Shown piece after piece: positions 8,270 to 17,282 of a stretch of DNA of 64,000 nt. Position 1 is the first letter of the stretch. Each line of letters starts with the position of its first letter. Under the pieces are notes generated by a model. That model was not told the DNA's origin. It was given only the letters and a program-made list of their open reading frames with translations, and made no database searches. The translations under genes were made by a program, and so were the position numbers. This DNA is from Anaerolineae bacterium (lineage in GTDB: Bacteria; Chloroflexota; Anaerolineae; Promineifilales; Promineifilaceae). The DNA lies in contig JADLAX010000034.1 of assembly GCA_020848035.1 (NCBI GenBank), forward strand, positions 86,650 through 150,649, given 5' to 3'.

Positions 8270-8902
8270 TTAGGGAGACGGCCGTTCCAAGTACCAGCGG
8301 GTCGCTTCGGTGCGGTTGGAGACGTCGAGGGCCTGGTAGATTTTTTGCAGGTGGAATTTGACGGTGTTGACGCTGACGTGCAGCTGTTTGGCAATCTGGG
8401 CATTGCTTTTGCCCGCTGCCAGCAGTTCCAGCACTTCCAATTCGCGTTCAGAGAGCACGGTGGCTGGAGTGGGTGCCGGTGCCTGGTGCAGCCAGCGCCG
8501 GGCCGCCGCCGGGAAAACCAGCTGCCCGGCCATCACCTGGCGCACCGCCTGAACCGCCTGCTCCGGCGGGTCGGTTTTGAGCAGCAGGCCATCGGCCCCG
8601 GAACGCAGCACAGACTGCATCGTCTGGCCATCGGTGTAAGCGGTGAGGATAAGCACACGCGTCTGCGGGCAGATTTGCCGGATTTGCGCCAGGCAGCCCA
8701 GGCCATCCAGGTACTCCATCTGCAAATCGGTAATCACCACATCAGGATGAAAACGGCCGACCGCATCCAGCAGGCGTTCGCCGTCGCTGGCCGTGGCCAG
8801 CACGTGAATGTTCTCTTCGGCAGAAAAAAGACTGCGCAGCCCTTCCAGAACAAGAGCGTGGTTATCGGCCAAAACAACGGAAATCGGGGCTGTGTTACTC
8901 AT
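8270..8902 (-). CDS. NarL/LuxR-family response regulator
   Basis: The 210-residue protein has receiver domain 1-125 (acidic pair in ADNHALV, phospho-acceptor Asp in VVITDLQM, Thr in LILTAYTD, Lys in LLLKTD) and a C-terminal LuxR helix-turn-helix about 145-205 (LSERELEVLELLAAGKSNAQIA, VSVNTVKFHLQKIY). It forms a pair with the overlapping histidine kinase. Its position between cbbL and the DoxX gene, both near CTACC-type boxes, makes these possible targets. Confidence 0.93.
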   Translation of the reverse strand: MSNTAPISVVLADNHALVLEGLRSLFSAEENIHVLATASDGERLLDAVGRFHPDVVITDLQMEYLDGLGCLAQIRQICPQTRVLILTAYTDGQTMQSVLRSGADGLLLKTDPPEQAVQAVRQVMAGQLVFPAAARRWLHQAPAPTPATVLSERELEVLELLAAGKSNAQIAKQLHVSVNTVKFHLQKIYQALDVSNRTEATRWYLERPSP

Positions 8903-9641
8903 GGATGGGCACTTTTACCTCAATGCGGGTTCCTTGACCCGGTTGGCTGTTTAGCTCAAAGGTGCCGCCTATCAAATCGACCCGATCGCGCATGCCGCGC
9001 AGGCCGATGTGCTCCTCCCGCTCGGTTGCCTGCGGGCCGCGCAGGGGCGGCGGCTCGAACCCAATGCCGTCATCTTCGACCGTGAGGAAAATCTGGCCGG
9101 ACGAGATATGCAGCGACACTTGCTGCCGCTGGGCTTTGGCGTGGCGGTAGGCATTGGAAAGCGCTTCCTGGCAAATGCGGTACAGGGTAATTTTGCTGGG
9201 CAGCGGCAGCCGGGGCACCGTCTGGCTGCCCGACACGCGGAAGTCAATAACGACGCCGGTGGTTAGTTCGTGGTGCATAAAGAGGCCATGCAGCATCTCG
9301 ACCAGGCTTTGGCTGGCAAAATCGGGCGGACGAAAGGTGCCCAAAAATTGGCGGATTTCGGCCAGGGAGGCTTCCAGCAGGCGCGACACGCGCTCAAAGG
9401 TAAGCTGGTAATCATCGTTGGGAATGGCTTCGCCGTGATTGAGGCGGGATTGCAGGCTGCCCATTTGGGCCTGAGCGGCAAAAAGCTGCTGCACGGGGCC
9501 ATCGTGCAGGTCTAAAATGATGCGCTTGAGTTCTTCTTCGGTAACGGCCAGAATGCGACTGGCGGCCAGCTGCTCCTCTCCCGTACCACCTGTAACCTTC
9601 TCCATGTGGGGATGATAATCCTCTGGCCGTGCCTGTGTCAA
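8895..9641 (-). CDS. NarL-type sensor histidine kinase (HisKA_3), cytoplasmic
   Basis: The 248-residue protein has dimerisation/phosphoacceptor helix LDLHDGPVQQLFAAQAQ (His at about residue 46) and an HATPase domain about 145-248 with ICQEALSNAYRHA, VEDDGIGF and GLRGMRDRV. It has no membrane segment and no recognisable sensor domain, so the signal is unknown and may come through a partner. The 3' end overlaps the response regulator by 8 nt. Confidence 0.92.
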   Translation of the reverse strand: MTQARPEDYHPHMEKVTGGTGEEQLAASRILAVTEEELKRIILDLHDGPVQQLFAAQAQMGSLQSRLNHGEAIPNDDYQLTFERVSRLLEASLAEIRQFLGTFRPPDFASQSLVEMLHGLFMHHELTTGVVIDFRVSGSQTVPRLPLPSKITLYRICQEALSNAYRHAKAQRQQVSLHISSGQIFLTVEDDGIGFEPPPLRGPQATEREEHIGLRGMRDRVDLIGGTFELNSQPGQGTRIEVKVPIHE

Positions 9642-9670
9642 ATAATCCAGTGCTTCGGGAATGTTGTGAA

Positions 9671-9732
9671 GATGAAACGTGAAACGTGAAGCGTGACCAG
9701 AGACATTTCACTCATCACGTTTCACGTTTCAT
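9671..9732. repeat. Hairpin of the GTGAAACG family
   Basis: Left arm of iterated GAAACGTGAAACGTGAAGCGTG and right arm TCACGTTTCACGTTTCAT, its inverse complement. It lies between the DoxX gene and the kinase. Confidence 0.8.
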
Positions 9733-9757
9733 GACACCCAACCTGCGATGTTGTTGC

Positions 9758-10291
9758 TTACATTTCCAGGAAGCGGCGGGTGGGTTGGGGGTGGGCAACG
9801 GCCGTTGCCAACTTCCCCGGTTCTGGCTCCAGATACCCGCCGCGCACGGTACCGCCCAGCACCATACCCGCGGCCACCAGCACCAAATTTTTGATGATGT
9901 ACTGCCCTTCCATGGTGAGCGCATGGGGAAACTGGGTCCAGACCGCTTCGGGCAGCACAAACAGCGGCAGCATGGTGCCCGGCATTTGCAGGAAGAGCAG
10001 CAGCAGGGTCAGCCTCATCGCCTTGCCAAAGATCAATCCCAGGCCAATGGCCATTTCCCAGACGGCCAGCACGGGGATGAACCAATCGGGGTTGACAAAG
10101 AAGGTGGTGTTGCGCACCAGCTCTTCGGCTGGGCTAAGGCCAGGCAGCAGCTTGAGCGCGCCAAACCAAAAGAAAACAATGCCCAGGCTCACGCGCATGA
10201 GCGGCAGGCCGTATTGGGCCATCAGTCGGGTGACCTGACGGTCGATTGTGTCGAATTGATTGTCGAAGCGGGTTTTCAGATTATTCATCAT
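9758..10291 (-). CDS. DoxX-like integral membrane protein
   Basis: A 177-residue protein with four predicted membrane helices (starting near [52 protein letters not shown] and [14 protein letters not shown]). The helix-1 pattern [12 protein letters not shown] is typical of the DoxX/SURF4-like superfamily, whose members are linked to quinone-dependent or sulfur redox chemistry. No specific role can be assigned. The start is placed at ATG 10291 because GGGAGG lies just upstream; 12 extra codons are open. Confidence 0.75.
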   Translation of the reverse strand: MMNNLKTRFDNQFDTIDRQVTRLMAQYGLPLMRVSLGIVFFWFGALKLLPGLSPAEELVRNTTFFVNPDWFIPVLAVWEMAIGLGLIFGKAMRLTLLLLFLQMPGTMLPLFVLPEAVWTQFPHALTMEGQYIIKNLVLVAAGMVLGGTVRGGYLEPEPGKLATAVAHPQPTRRFLEM

Positions 10292-10350
10292 CACAGGGCA
10301 CCTCCCGGGTTTTGCCACAGAGCTCACAACGAGCTAAGAGATTTAGTTGA

Positions 10351-10387
10351 GATTGGGCCATTTCTTTAGAAAATGGCCCAATCTTTT
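10351..10387 (+). terminator. Terminator-like hairpin GATTGGGCCATTT
   Basis: A perfect 13-bp stem (10351-10363 / 10371-10383) followed by TTTT on the plus strand. No plus-strand gene ends here, so it may block antisense transcription from the DoxX region. Its arms match the terminator at 57115. Confidence 0.6.
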
Positions 10388-10462
10388 GCGTGTTATCGCT
10401 GTTCTGTGAAAATTGTAACAAACGAATGTCACATTTTTTACCGCAGAACGGGTGGTTATTGC

Positions 10463-10489
10463 CTACCCGATTGGATAGTTTGTGGGTAG
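10463..10489. promoter_or_regulatory. CTACCCGATTG box and partial inverted copies
   Basis: CTACCCGATTGGATAG (10463-10478) is an imperfect version of the palindrome upstream of cbbL, followed by an inverted CTACCCAC from 10489. It lies between divergent DoxX and SGNH genes. Confidence 0.45.
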
Positions 10490-10578
10490 GTCAAGCACTC
10501 AGAAGACGCGTTTTGCAGCCCTGGAGGGTGGCGGTGGGCTAAATTTTGCGGCAGGATGGCACAAAAAAGGTGGTGGAG

Positions 10579-11334
10579 ATGATGAAGCGAGGAAAATGGA
10601 AAACGGCCGTAACCCTCCTATTCGTTTTGGTTGTTCTGGCATCGCTTGGGCTCAATGGTTACCTGTTCTTGAAAGCAAAACAGTACTACGTAGAACTCAA
10701 CGGCACCCGGCTTGATCCGTTGGGGCTGAGCGTTTACCCGTCGGCTGAAATTGAAGCGGAAAGTGAAGGGATTACGGCCGTCTTCTTCGGTGATTCGCGG
10801 GCAGCCCAGTGGCCCAATCCTGAAGGGCTGGACGGCTATCGCTTCTTCAACCGGGGCATTGGTTCACAAACGTCAGTGCAGGTGACGGCCCGTTTTCAGG
10901 CACATGTGGCACCACTACAGCCGGACATCATCATCTTGCAAATGTGCATCAACGATTTGAAGACAATCCCGCTTTTTCCGCAAAATGAGTCGGCGATCAT
11001 TCAAAACTGCCTGGCCAACATTGACCAGGTGCTGGCAGAGGCAGAGCAGTTGGGTGCCAAAGTCATTTTGACAACCGTTTTTCCGGTGGGAGAAGTGCCC
11101 TTGGAACGTAAGATCGTCTGGTCGCCAGCGATTGGGGAGGCAGTTAAGACAGTAAACGAACAAATCTACGCGAAAGCCAGTGACACCGTTTTCATCTTCG
11201 ATGCCTATGAACTTTTGGTTGCTGATCGTGGTTTGCTTAACCGCGATTTTGCCTTCGACGAACTCCATCTGAACGACGCAGGGTACGAGCAACTTAATCA
11301 ACAACTGATACAATTTCTGCGCATTTTACCTTGA
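10579..11334 (+). CDS. Membrane-anchored SGNH/GDSL-family hydrolase
   Basis: A 251-residue protein. An N-terminal membrane anchor (about 7-30, VTLLFVLVVLASLGLNGYLF) precedes an SGNH esterase/lipase domain: block I FFGDSRA with the nucleophile Ser, GIGSQTS block II, CINDLK (block III, with Cys in place of the usual Gly), and DELHLNDAGY with the catalytic Asp/His. The likely action is deacylation of an extracytoplasmic lipid or polysaccharide; the substrate is unknown. Start at ATG 10579 (or 10582) behind AGGTGG; an upstream TTG at 10546 is less likely. Confidence 0.85.
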   Translation: MMKRGKWKTAVTLLFVLVVLASLGLNGYLFLKAKQYYVELNGTRLDPLGLSVYPSAEIEAESEGITAVFFGDSRAAQWPNPEGLDGYRFFNRGIGSQTSVQVTARFQAHVAPLQPDIIILQMCINDLKTIPLFPQNESAIIQNCLANIDQVLAEAEQLGAKVILTTVFPVGEVPLERKIVWSPAIGEAVKTVNEQIYAKASDTVFIFDAYELLVADRGLLNRDFAFDELHLNDAGYEQLNQQLIQFLRILP

Positions 11335-11357
11335 GATTTTTACGACGCAGGAGCATT

Positions 11358-13124
11358 ATGAACAGCTTTGGCATTAAAAACGGCCGTTTCCACCTCAACC
11401 ACCACCCCTTCCGCATCCTTTCTGGGGCGATGCACTACTTTCGCATTCGGCCGGAGCAGTGGGCCGACCGGCTGCACAAGCTGCGCCTGATGGGGCTAAA
11501 CACCGTGGAGACCTACGTCGCCTGGAATTTGCATGAGCCGCAGCCGGGCAACTTCCGCTTTGACGGCGATCTGGACCTGGTGGCCTACATCGAGCAGGCG
11601 GCGGCGCTGGGGCTGCACGTCATCGTGCGGCCGGGGCCGTACATTTGCGCCGAGTGGGACCTGGGCGGCCTGCCCGCCTGGCTGCTGCGCGACCCGGCGA
11701 TGAAACTGCGCTGCACCTACCCCGGCTACCTGGACGCCGTTGATCGCTTTTTCGCCAACCTGCTGCCCCGGCTGGCCCCGCTGCAAATCACAACCGGCGG
11801 GCCGATTATTGCCATGCAGATTGAGAATGAGTACGGCAGCTACGGCAATGAGCAGGCATATCTGCGCCATCTGGAAGTGGCACTGCGCAACAACGGCATT
11901 GACTGCCTGCTGTTCACCTCCGACGGGCACGGCGGCGAAGCGCTGCGCACGGGCACGCTGCCGCACATCTACAAGACGGTCAATTTTGGCTCCAATGCGG
12001 GCACGGCGTTTGCTCGATTGCACGCCCACCAGCCGGACGCGCCGCTGATGTGCATGGAGTTTTGGAACGGCTGGTTTGATCATTGGGGCGAAACACATCA
12101 CACGCGGGATAATGAAGAGGTTACGGCCGTTCTCACCGAAATGCTGGCCGCCGATGCCTCGGTCAACTTTTATATGTTCCACGGCGGCACCAATTTTGGT
12201 TTTATGAACGGGGCGAATCATCAGCGAGACGGCCGTTACGAACCCACCCTCACCAGCTACGACTACGACGCCCCGCTCAACGAAGCGGGCGACATCACCC
12301 CCAAATTCCTGGCCTACCGCGAGGCGATCAGCCAGTTTGCCCCCGTGCCGGATGAACCGCTGCCACCGCCCAGCCGCAAAGCCGCCTACGGCGCGGTGGC
12401 CCTGACCGAAGCGGTCAGCCTGTGGGACGCCTTGCCGCAGCTCAGCCAACCCGTCCACCGCCCCACCCCGGAACCGATGGAGATGCTGGGACAAAATTTC
12501 GGCTTTATTTTGTACCGCACCCGGCTCGATGGCCCATTTGCGGCCACGCTCTCAATTGAAAAGGTGCACGACCGGGCGCATATCTTTGCCAACGGTGCGC
12601 TGCTGGGCCTTTTAGAGCGGGAAAATCCGGGGCAAAGTTTGCCGCTCGATGTGCCCGCCGACGGCCTGACGTTGGACATTTTGGTGGAGAACATGGGGCG
12701 GGTGAATTACGGCCCCAACCTGCACGACCGCAAGGGCATCACCGAGGCGGTGCTGCTGGATGAACAATTGCACTTTGGCTGGGAGATTTTCTGCCTGCCG
12801 CTGGACGATCTGGCGGGAGTGCCATTTTCCACCACCGCCCAGCCGGGTGCTCCGGCGTTTTATCGCGGCACGTTTATGGTGGAAGAGCCGCTGGACACGT
12901 TTGTGGTCCTGCCGGGCTGGGGCAAGGGGAACTGCTGGATCAACGGTTTCAACCTGGGTCGCTATTGGCGGCGCGGCCCGCAGCAAACGCTGTACGTGCC
13001 TGCGCCACTGCTCAAAACCGGCCCAAACGAAATTGTGTTGTTTGAGGTGGATGAGGTGGCGGAACGGCCGTCCATCCAGTTCGTCAACCAACCCATTTTG
13101 GACTCGGTAATCGGTGGACGGTAA
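11358..13124 (+). CDS. Beta-galactosidase, GH35
   Basis: Releases terminal beta-galactose from glycans. The 588-residue protein shows the GH35 barrel with ILSGAMHYFRI, GLNTVETYVAWNLHEP, RPGPYICAEWDLGGLP, acid/base Glu in QIENEYGSYG, nucleophile Glu in MEFWNGWFDHWG and FMFHGGTNFGFMNG-like MFHGGTNFGF. C-terminal beta-sandwich domains run from about 360 to the end. No signal peptide, so intracellular. The start is at ATG 11358 with GGAG; an upstream in-frame start at 11331 overlaps the previous stop. Confidence 0.94.
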   Translation: MNSFGIKNGRFHLNHHPFRILSGAMHYFRIRPEQWADRLHKLRLMGLNTVETYVAWNLHEPQPGNFRFDGDLDLVAYIEQAAALGLHVIVRPGPYICAEWDLGGLPAWLLRDPAMKLRCTYPGYLDAVDRFFANLLPRLAPLQITTGGPIIAMQIENEYGSYGNEQAYLRHLEVALRNNGIDCLLFTSDGHGGEALRTGTLPHIYKTVNFGSNAGTAFARLHAHQPDAPLMCMEFWNGWFDHWGETHHTRDNEEVTAVLTEMLAADASVNFYMFHGGTNFGFMNGANHQRDGRYEPTLTSYDYDAPLNEAGDITPKFLAYREAISQFAPVPDEPLPPPSRKAAYGAVALTEAVSLWDALPQLSQPVHRPTPEPMEMLGQNFGFILYRTRLDGPFAATLSIEKVHDRAHIFANGALLGLLERENPGQSLPLDVPADGLTLDILVENMGRVNYGPNLHDRKGITEAVLLDEQLHFGWEIFCLPLDDLAGVPFSTTAQPGAPAFYRGTFMVEEPLDTFVVLPGWGKGNCWINGFNLGRYWRRGPQQTLYVPAPLLKTGPNEIVLFEVDEVAERPSIQFVNQPILDSVIGGR

Positions 13125-13130
13125 AACCGA

Positions 13131-13460
13131 TTACGGCTCACCGGCCAAAGCCGGGTCACACTGCCGCAAATAGTCCCAGGTGTAAATGCCGGTGAAATGG
13201 CCGTCGCTCCACATGAACTGCAGGGCATAGGCACCCACGGCGTCCAGCTTTTCGACGGTGACGCCGGTGTCGGGCGCGTCGCGCACCAGGGCGGGGTCGG
13301 CGGGGCCGCCCATGTTGGCGTGGCCGCCTTTGCACTCGACGCAGGGGCAGGCGGCGCGCAGGCCGGCAAAGGGGTAACGGCTGATACGGCCGTCTTCCCA
13401 GGTGATGGTTAAGATTCGTTCCGATTTATCGGCTTTGACGCCGGTTGGTTTTACTGCCAT
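13131..13460 (-). CDS. DUF971 / GBBH-like N-terminal domain protein
   Basis: A 109-residue stand-alone domain of the DUF971 family (ITWEDGRISRYPFAGLRAACPC, CVECKGG, VGAYALQFMWSDGH, IYTWDYLR). The domain occurs at the N-terminus of gamma-butyrobetaine hydroxylase and fused to Mrp/ApbC Fe-S carriers. The CPCVEC cysteines could bind metal. A role in Fe-S cluster handling is inference only. Confidence 0.85.
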   Translation of the reverse strand: MAVKPTGVKADKSERILTITWEDGRISRYPFAGLRAACPCVECKGGHANMGGPADPALVRDAPDTGVTVEKLDAVGAYALQFMWSDGHFTGIYTWDYLRQCDPALAGEP

Positions 13461-13476
13461 GAGGCTCCTTCATCAG

Positions 13477-13534
13477 ATTTCCCCGGAAACTGCCTGGGAG
13501 TAAATTGCTCTGTTGAACAGTTTCCGGGGAAATA
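13477..13534. terminator. Inverted repeat TTTCCCCGGAAACTG
   Basis: Arms ATTTCCCCGGAAACTG and CAGTTTCCGGGGAAAT are a perfect 16-bp inverted repeat. It sits just downstream of the GNAT-nitrilase stop and upstream of the DUF971 gene. A related element lies at 35212-35276. Confidence 0.65.
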
Positions 13535-13535
13535 T

Positions 13536-15104
13536 TTACTCCACGACCACAATTTTGATGGGAATTTTAGGCTTTAGTTCATAAAGATCAAGGCGGCGGT
13601 CGCGCAACGGCCGTACGCTGCCCAGGTCGCGCATTTGGGCCAGGGTGGTCAGGTCGAGGTCGGCGATGACGGCCGTTTCCACATTCGGATCAGCCAGTCC
13701 AGCGGTGGCTTCGGGCGGGAAGGCAAAGTCGCTGGGGGTAAAAACGGCCGATTGGCTGTAGTTGAGCAAGTACCACGGCGTGGTGGGCAGGTTGCCTGCG
13801 TTGCCTGCCAGCACCACGTAGATAAAATTCTCCACCGCCCGCGCCTGGCTGCTGAAGCGCACCCGGTAATACGCCTTGCGCTCGTCGGTGCTGAACGGCA
13901 CAAAAATGACCTCGGCCCCGGCCAGGGTGAGCAGGCGGGCCAGCTCAGGAAACTCGATGTCGTAGCACACCTGGATGGCGATGCGGCCCAGCGGTGTCTC
14001 AAAGATTTTCAGCGATTCGCCCGGCTGAATGTCCCAAAAGTCTCGTTCGTAGGGAGTGACGTGCAGTTTGTCCTGGGTGTACACGTTGCCCGACGGACTA
14101 AACAGATGGGCCACGTTAAACAGCTTGCCGTCGCGCTCGGTGGGGATGGTGCCGCCGATGATGTAGATGCCGTACTGGGTGGCCAGGCGCTTAAACAGCT
14201 CCACGTACTGCCCGTGAAAGTTGGCCAGCTGGTGCGCGGCCGTTTTGGGGTCTAAATCGGTGGACATCAGGGTAAAGAGCTGCACGGTGAACAGCTCCGG
14301 CATGAGCAAAAAGTGGCAGTGGTACGTCTCGGCCGACATGGCAAAGAAGGTGACCTGCTGCTCAAACTCGGCCCAGCTTTGGATGGGGCGCATGAGATAT
14401 TGGGCAGCACAGACGCGAATGGTGCGCACCGGACGCTTAAGCGGCGCGGCGGCAATGCTGCGCCGGGCTGGCTTGTAGTCGGGATTGGGCATCTCCAGCC
14501 AGGTGGAGAAGTTGAGGCTCTTTTCGTCGTCCAGAAAGTCCATCAGGACGCGCCTGACGGTGTACCCGGCGTTGAGGTGGGCGCTGAGGGCCGAGTCCCA
14601 CATCTCGCCCGCGACCACCTGGGCCACGTAGGCTTCGGCCGTCATTTTGCCGCTGACGCGGTGATAATCGGGCAAACGGCCGTAGGCCACCACCCGCCGC
14701 AAATTGTACTTACGCACCAGCTGCCGCCGCTTCTGGTACAGCCGCTTAGACACACCGCGCCGCCGGTAATCCGGGTGCACGGCGATGTCGGCACCGTAAA
14801 GCGTGTCGCCGCTGTAGGTGTGGGTGGTAAAGCTGCCCGCCCCGGTGATCTCTTCGTAGTTGTACCGCTCCTCATCATCCTCCAGCTGCACGATGATGGC
14901 CGTGGTGTAGCCAACCACCTGGCCATCCACTTCGGCCAGGAACTGCCCTTCAGGAAAGGCGTTAAACTGGAGGCGGTAGGCGCGACGGCCGTACAGCTCA
15001 TCGTCCTCGTACACTTCCCCATAAACCGCCTTGTGGCAGGCCACAATCTGGGGAATGTCTTCTTCTTGCCATTGTCTTACTATGATTCTGTTTTTGGATT
15101 TCAT
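13536..15104 (-). CDS. GNAT acetyltransferase-nitrilase fusion
   Basis: A 522-residue protein. Residues about 5-210 are a GNAT domain (acetyl-CoA loop HPDYRRRGVSKRLY, preceding strand YGADIAV). Residues about 230-510 are a carbon-nitrogen hydrolase with the triad Glu in LLMPELF, Lys in QDKLHVT and Cys in QVCYDIEFPE. The fused architecture is known as a bifunctional GNAT/carbon-nitrogen hydrolase family of unsettled substrate, with amidase activity on a small metabolite likely. It is cytoplasmic. Confidence 0.92.
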   Translation of the reverse strand: MKSKNRIIVRQWQEEDIPQIVACHKAVYGEVYEDDELYGRRAYRLQFNAFPEGQFLAEVDGQVVGYTTAIIVQLEDDEERYNYEEITGAGSFTTHTYSGDTLYGADIAVHPDYRRRGVSKRLYQKRRQLVRKYNLRRVVAYGRLPDYHRVSGKMTAEAYVAQVVAGEMWDSALSAHLNAGYTVRRVLMDFLDDEKSLNFSTWLEMPNPDYKPARRSIAAAPLKRPVRTIRVCAAQYLMRPIQSWAEFEQQVTFFAMSAETYHCHFLLMPELFTVQLFTLMSTDLDPKTAAHQLANFHGQYVELFKRLATQYGIYIIGGTIPTERDGKLFNVAHLFSPSGNVYTQDKLHVTPYERDFWDIQPGESLKIFETPLGRIAIQVCYDIEFPELARLLTLAGAEVIFVPFSTDERKAYYRVRFSSQARAVENFIYVVLAGNAGNLPTTPWYLLNYSQSAVFTPSDFAFPPEATAGLADPNVETAVIADLDLTTLAQMRDLGSVRPLRDRRLDLYELKPKIPIKIVVVE

Positions 15105-15173
15105 GCCTCTGTTTTACCACGCTTTAGCGACGTGTAAATGTAACAGAGTAGATGGCCGTTTTTCCAAAACAGA

Positions 15174-15209
15174 AAACTGTCATTCCCGAACCAGCGAGAA
15201 TGACAGTTT
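15174..15209 (-). terminator. Intrinsic terminator AAACTGTCATTC
   Basis: A 12-bp perfect stem (15174-15185/15198-15209), followed on the minus strand by TTTTCTGTTTT in part, 37 nt past the end of the membrane-protein gene. Confidence 0.75.
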
Positions 15210-15245
15210 GATAGTGAAGATACTTATCCGGGCAGACTCATTATT

Positions 15246-17093
15246 TCATCTGTCTCGATTAACAAGATGGCGCACCATGCGCCGGGTATCGCGGCGGCGT
15301 AAGGCCAAAACGGACAAGGCAATGGCGGCCACTACCACGCTCACGCCTAGAAATGTACCTACGTTGAACACAATGGTGTACCACACATCCTGTCGCCACC
15401 AGACTTTGTTAAACTCGGCCAGATCGTACCAAAATGAAGGTAAGGCCAGCAAAGTAACGATGAAGGAAACGGCCGCTAATCCCAAAGAAAGTACCGTCGC
15501 TTTGTCGTTGCTCTTTTCCGACAAATCGGCAATGTACAGCTCATCTACATGGTCCGCCACGCTATTGATGCTTTCGATGTTGCGCTCCACGTGCTCCAAA
15601 ATGCGCGGCACATCCAGTAAGCTGAACAGCCGCTCTGCCTTTTGCACGGCGTACTCGGCACGGCTCCAAAATGGGGGATGGCTGATGCTTTGCGCCAGCG
15701 CTGCCATCCGCCTCAGGTGGGCCGCACGGGCCATCTGCTCTTTAAGTTCACCCTCAATTACGATATCGCCGTTGAACATGTCGGCGCGAATTCCCTCGAT
15801 GGTGTTGGCAATTTGGGCCAGCAGGCGGTAAGAATCGCTCTCGATGAGCTGCACCAGCACGCGCACTTCCAGGATAAATTCAATCATGCGCTCGATGGCT
15901 TCCCAGTAGCGGGCATACTGTACTTGCAGCGTGGCGCTGGGCACGGTGGAAACAGCCATCTCGTGATTGCGCCACTTGTTAGAGGGCATGATAAGCGCCG
16001 TGCGCGCGGTGAATAGGCACAGCTCATCGCTCCAGGAGGCGAGATTGGTGGTTTGGTCTTCAAACAGGGCATCAGCGTGGCTCCAGCGGGGGGAAGGGAA
16101 ATAACCGTTCGCATCCAGCTCTTCTTCTGGCTTACCCGGGTCACGCAGGACAGTACCTTCTAGCAAGCTCACAATGGCGTTGCGCAGCCGGTTGGATTGG
16201 CGCATTTTGTGCAGCGAGACGGGCACTTTCACGCCAACATTGGCTTTTCGGCTTTGGGTTTGGTTGATAACGCCTGGCTCTGCCAGCAGCTCGTCAAAAT
16301 GGTAGATGATGTAGGAATCATGCAGCGGCAAGGAGCGTTTGGAAGAACACGGCCGTAATTCAATTTGCCCATCTTTGTGGGGGATGGTGAAACGGCCGTC
16401 TTCCACAAAAAAGTTTATCGCTTCTACCGCCAATTTCCACTGCACCGGATAGTACAGCGTCTCGCTCTCTTGCGGATTTTCTACGTCTGCGCCCAGCCAT
16501 TCCAGCAGCTCTTTCACCGACCGTTCTGTTGCTGCCAGCTTCTCAGGCTCTGTTTCATACCGTTCCCGATTGTATTTCAGCCAGCGCACCGCGCTTGGCA
16601 CATCCAGCGGCTCTTGCAGTTTGATTGCATCCTTGGCCAAATCAATAATCGAGCGGGGCGACTGCTGGTATTTGTAAACAAGCCGAATCACAAAAAAACC
16701 GCTCATCGTGGGACGAATCGAAATCTCCCACCGATCCCAGGCACGCTTAAACAGGGTCTTAAACTGGAAATTACTCTCCAGCCCTGGCGAAAATCGCACC
16801 ATGCCCTTGTCCAAACTGTACGTGGGGGAAGCGTGCCGCTCTAGCAGCAGCGAACGAAAAACACCAGTGGCAAAGCCAACATCCTCCACCAACATGTCTG
16901 AGCCATTCAACGGATTAAAACGGGCAGGTTGAGGCAGGCTTTTGGGCCACTCCTGCCGCAAAGCATCGGCAAAATCCTGGGAGCCACGAACCGTTTCAAA
17001 GCGCTTTTGTGCCGCTTTACCGTCCACAAAGCGCTTCATGTTCAGCACCAGCACCACGCTGGTGTATCCTTTGGCGGCGATACGATGGGGCAT
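15246..17093 (-). CDS. Unknown protein with two C-terminal membrane segments
   Basis: I do not recognise this 615-residue protein. The first about 500 residues are soluble and mixed alpha/beta, with long amphipathic helices near 395-500 (YWEAIERMIEFILEVRVLV). Two membrane segments follow (about 530-555, TVLSLGLAAVSFIVTLLALPSFW; about 570-597, IVFNVGTFLGVSVVVAAIALSVLAL). The soluble-domain-plus-two-helices layout resembles CorA-type channels, but no GMN motif is visible. It stands alone between two terminator/repeat regions. Confidence 0.7.
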   Translation of the reverse strand: MPHRIAAKGYTSVVLVLNMKRFVDGKAAQKRFETVRGSQDFADALRQEWPKSLPQPARFNPLNGSDMLVEDVGFATGVFRSLLLERHASPTYSLDKGMVRFSPGLESNFQFKTLFKRAWDRWEISIRPTMSGFFVIRLVYKYQQSPRSIIDLAKDAIKLQEPLDVPSAVRWLKYNRERYETEPEKLAATERSVKELLEWLGADVENPQESETLYYPVQWKLAVEAINFFVEDGRFTIPHKDGQIELRPCSSKRSLPLHDSYIIYHFDELLAEPGVINQTQSRKANVGVKVPVSLHKMRQSNRLRNAIVSLLEGTVLRDPGKPEEELDANGYFPSPRWSHADALFEDQTTNLASWSDELCLFTARTALIMPSNKWRNHEMAVSTVPSATLQVQYARYWEAIERMIEFILEVRVLVQLIESDSYRLLAQIANTIEGIRADMFNGDIVIEGELKEQMARAAHLRRMAALAQSISHPPFWSRAEYAVQKAERLFSLLDVPRILEHVERNIESINSVADHVDELYIADLSEKSNDKATVLSLGLAAVSFIVTLLALPSFWYDLAEFNKVWWRQDVWYTIVFNVGTFLGVSVVVAAIALSVLALRRRDTRRMVRHLVNRDR

Positions 17094-17210
17094 ATGTGAT
17101 ACTCCTTTGGCTAGTTCAACCCTGGAGTATACATTTTAGGACTACACGACACAAACTAGCTGACAGCTATCAAACAATGGAGCAATCTAAAGTGACGATC
17201 ATGATGAAAA

Positions 17211-17271
17211 AAGGAACGCAGATTCCCCTGATATTCCTGATCAGGGGAATCAGGTAAACCTGCGTCCCATT
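17211..17271. repeat. Intergenic nested hairpin GGAACGCAG / CTGCGTCCC
   Basis: Outer arms GAACGCAG and CTGCGTCC enclose an inner CCTGATATTCCTGATCAGG palindrome. It lies between valS and the upstream gene. Confidence 0.6.
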
Positions 17272-17282
17272 CATAGCCATGT

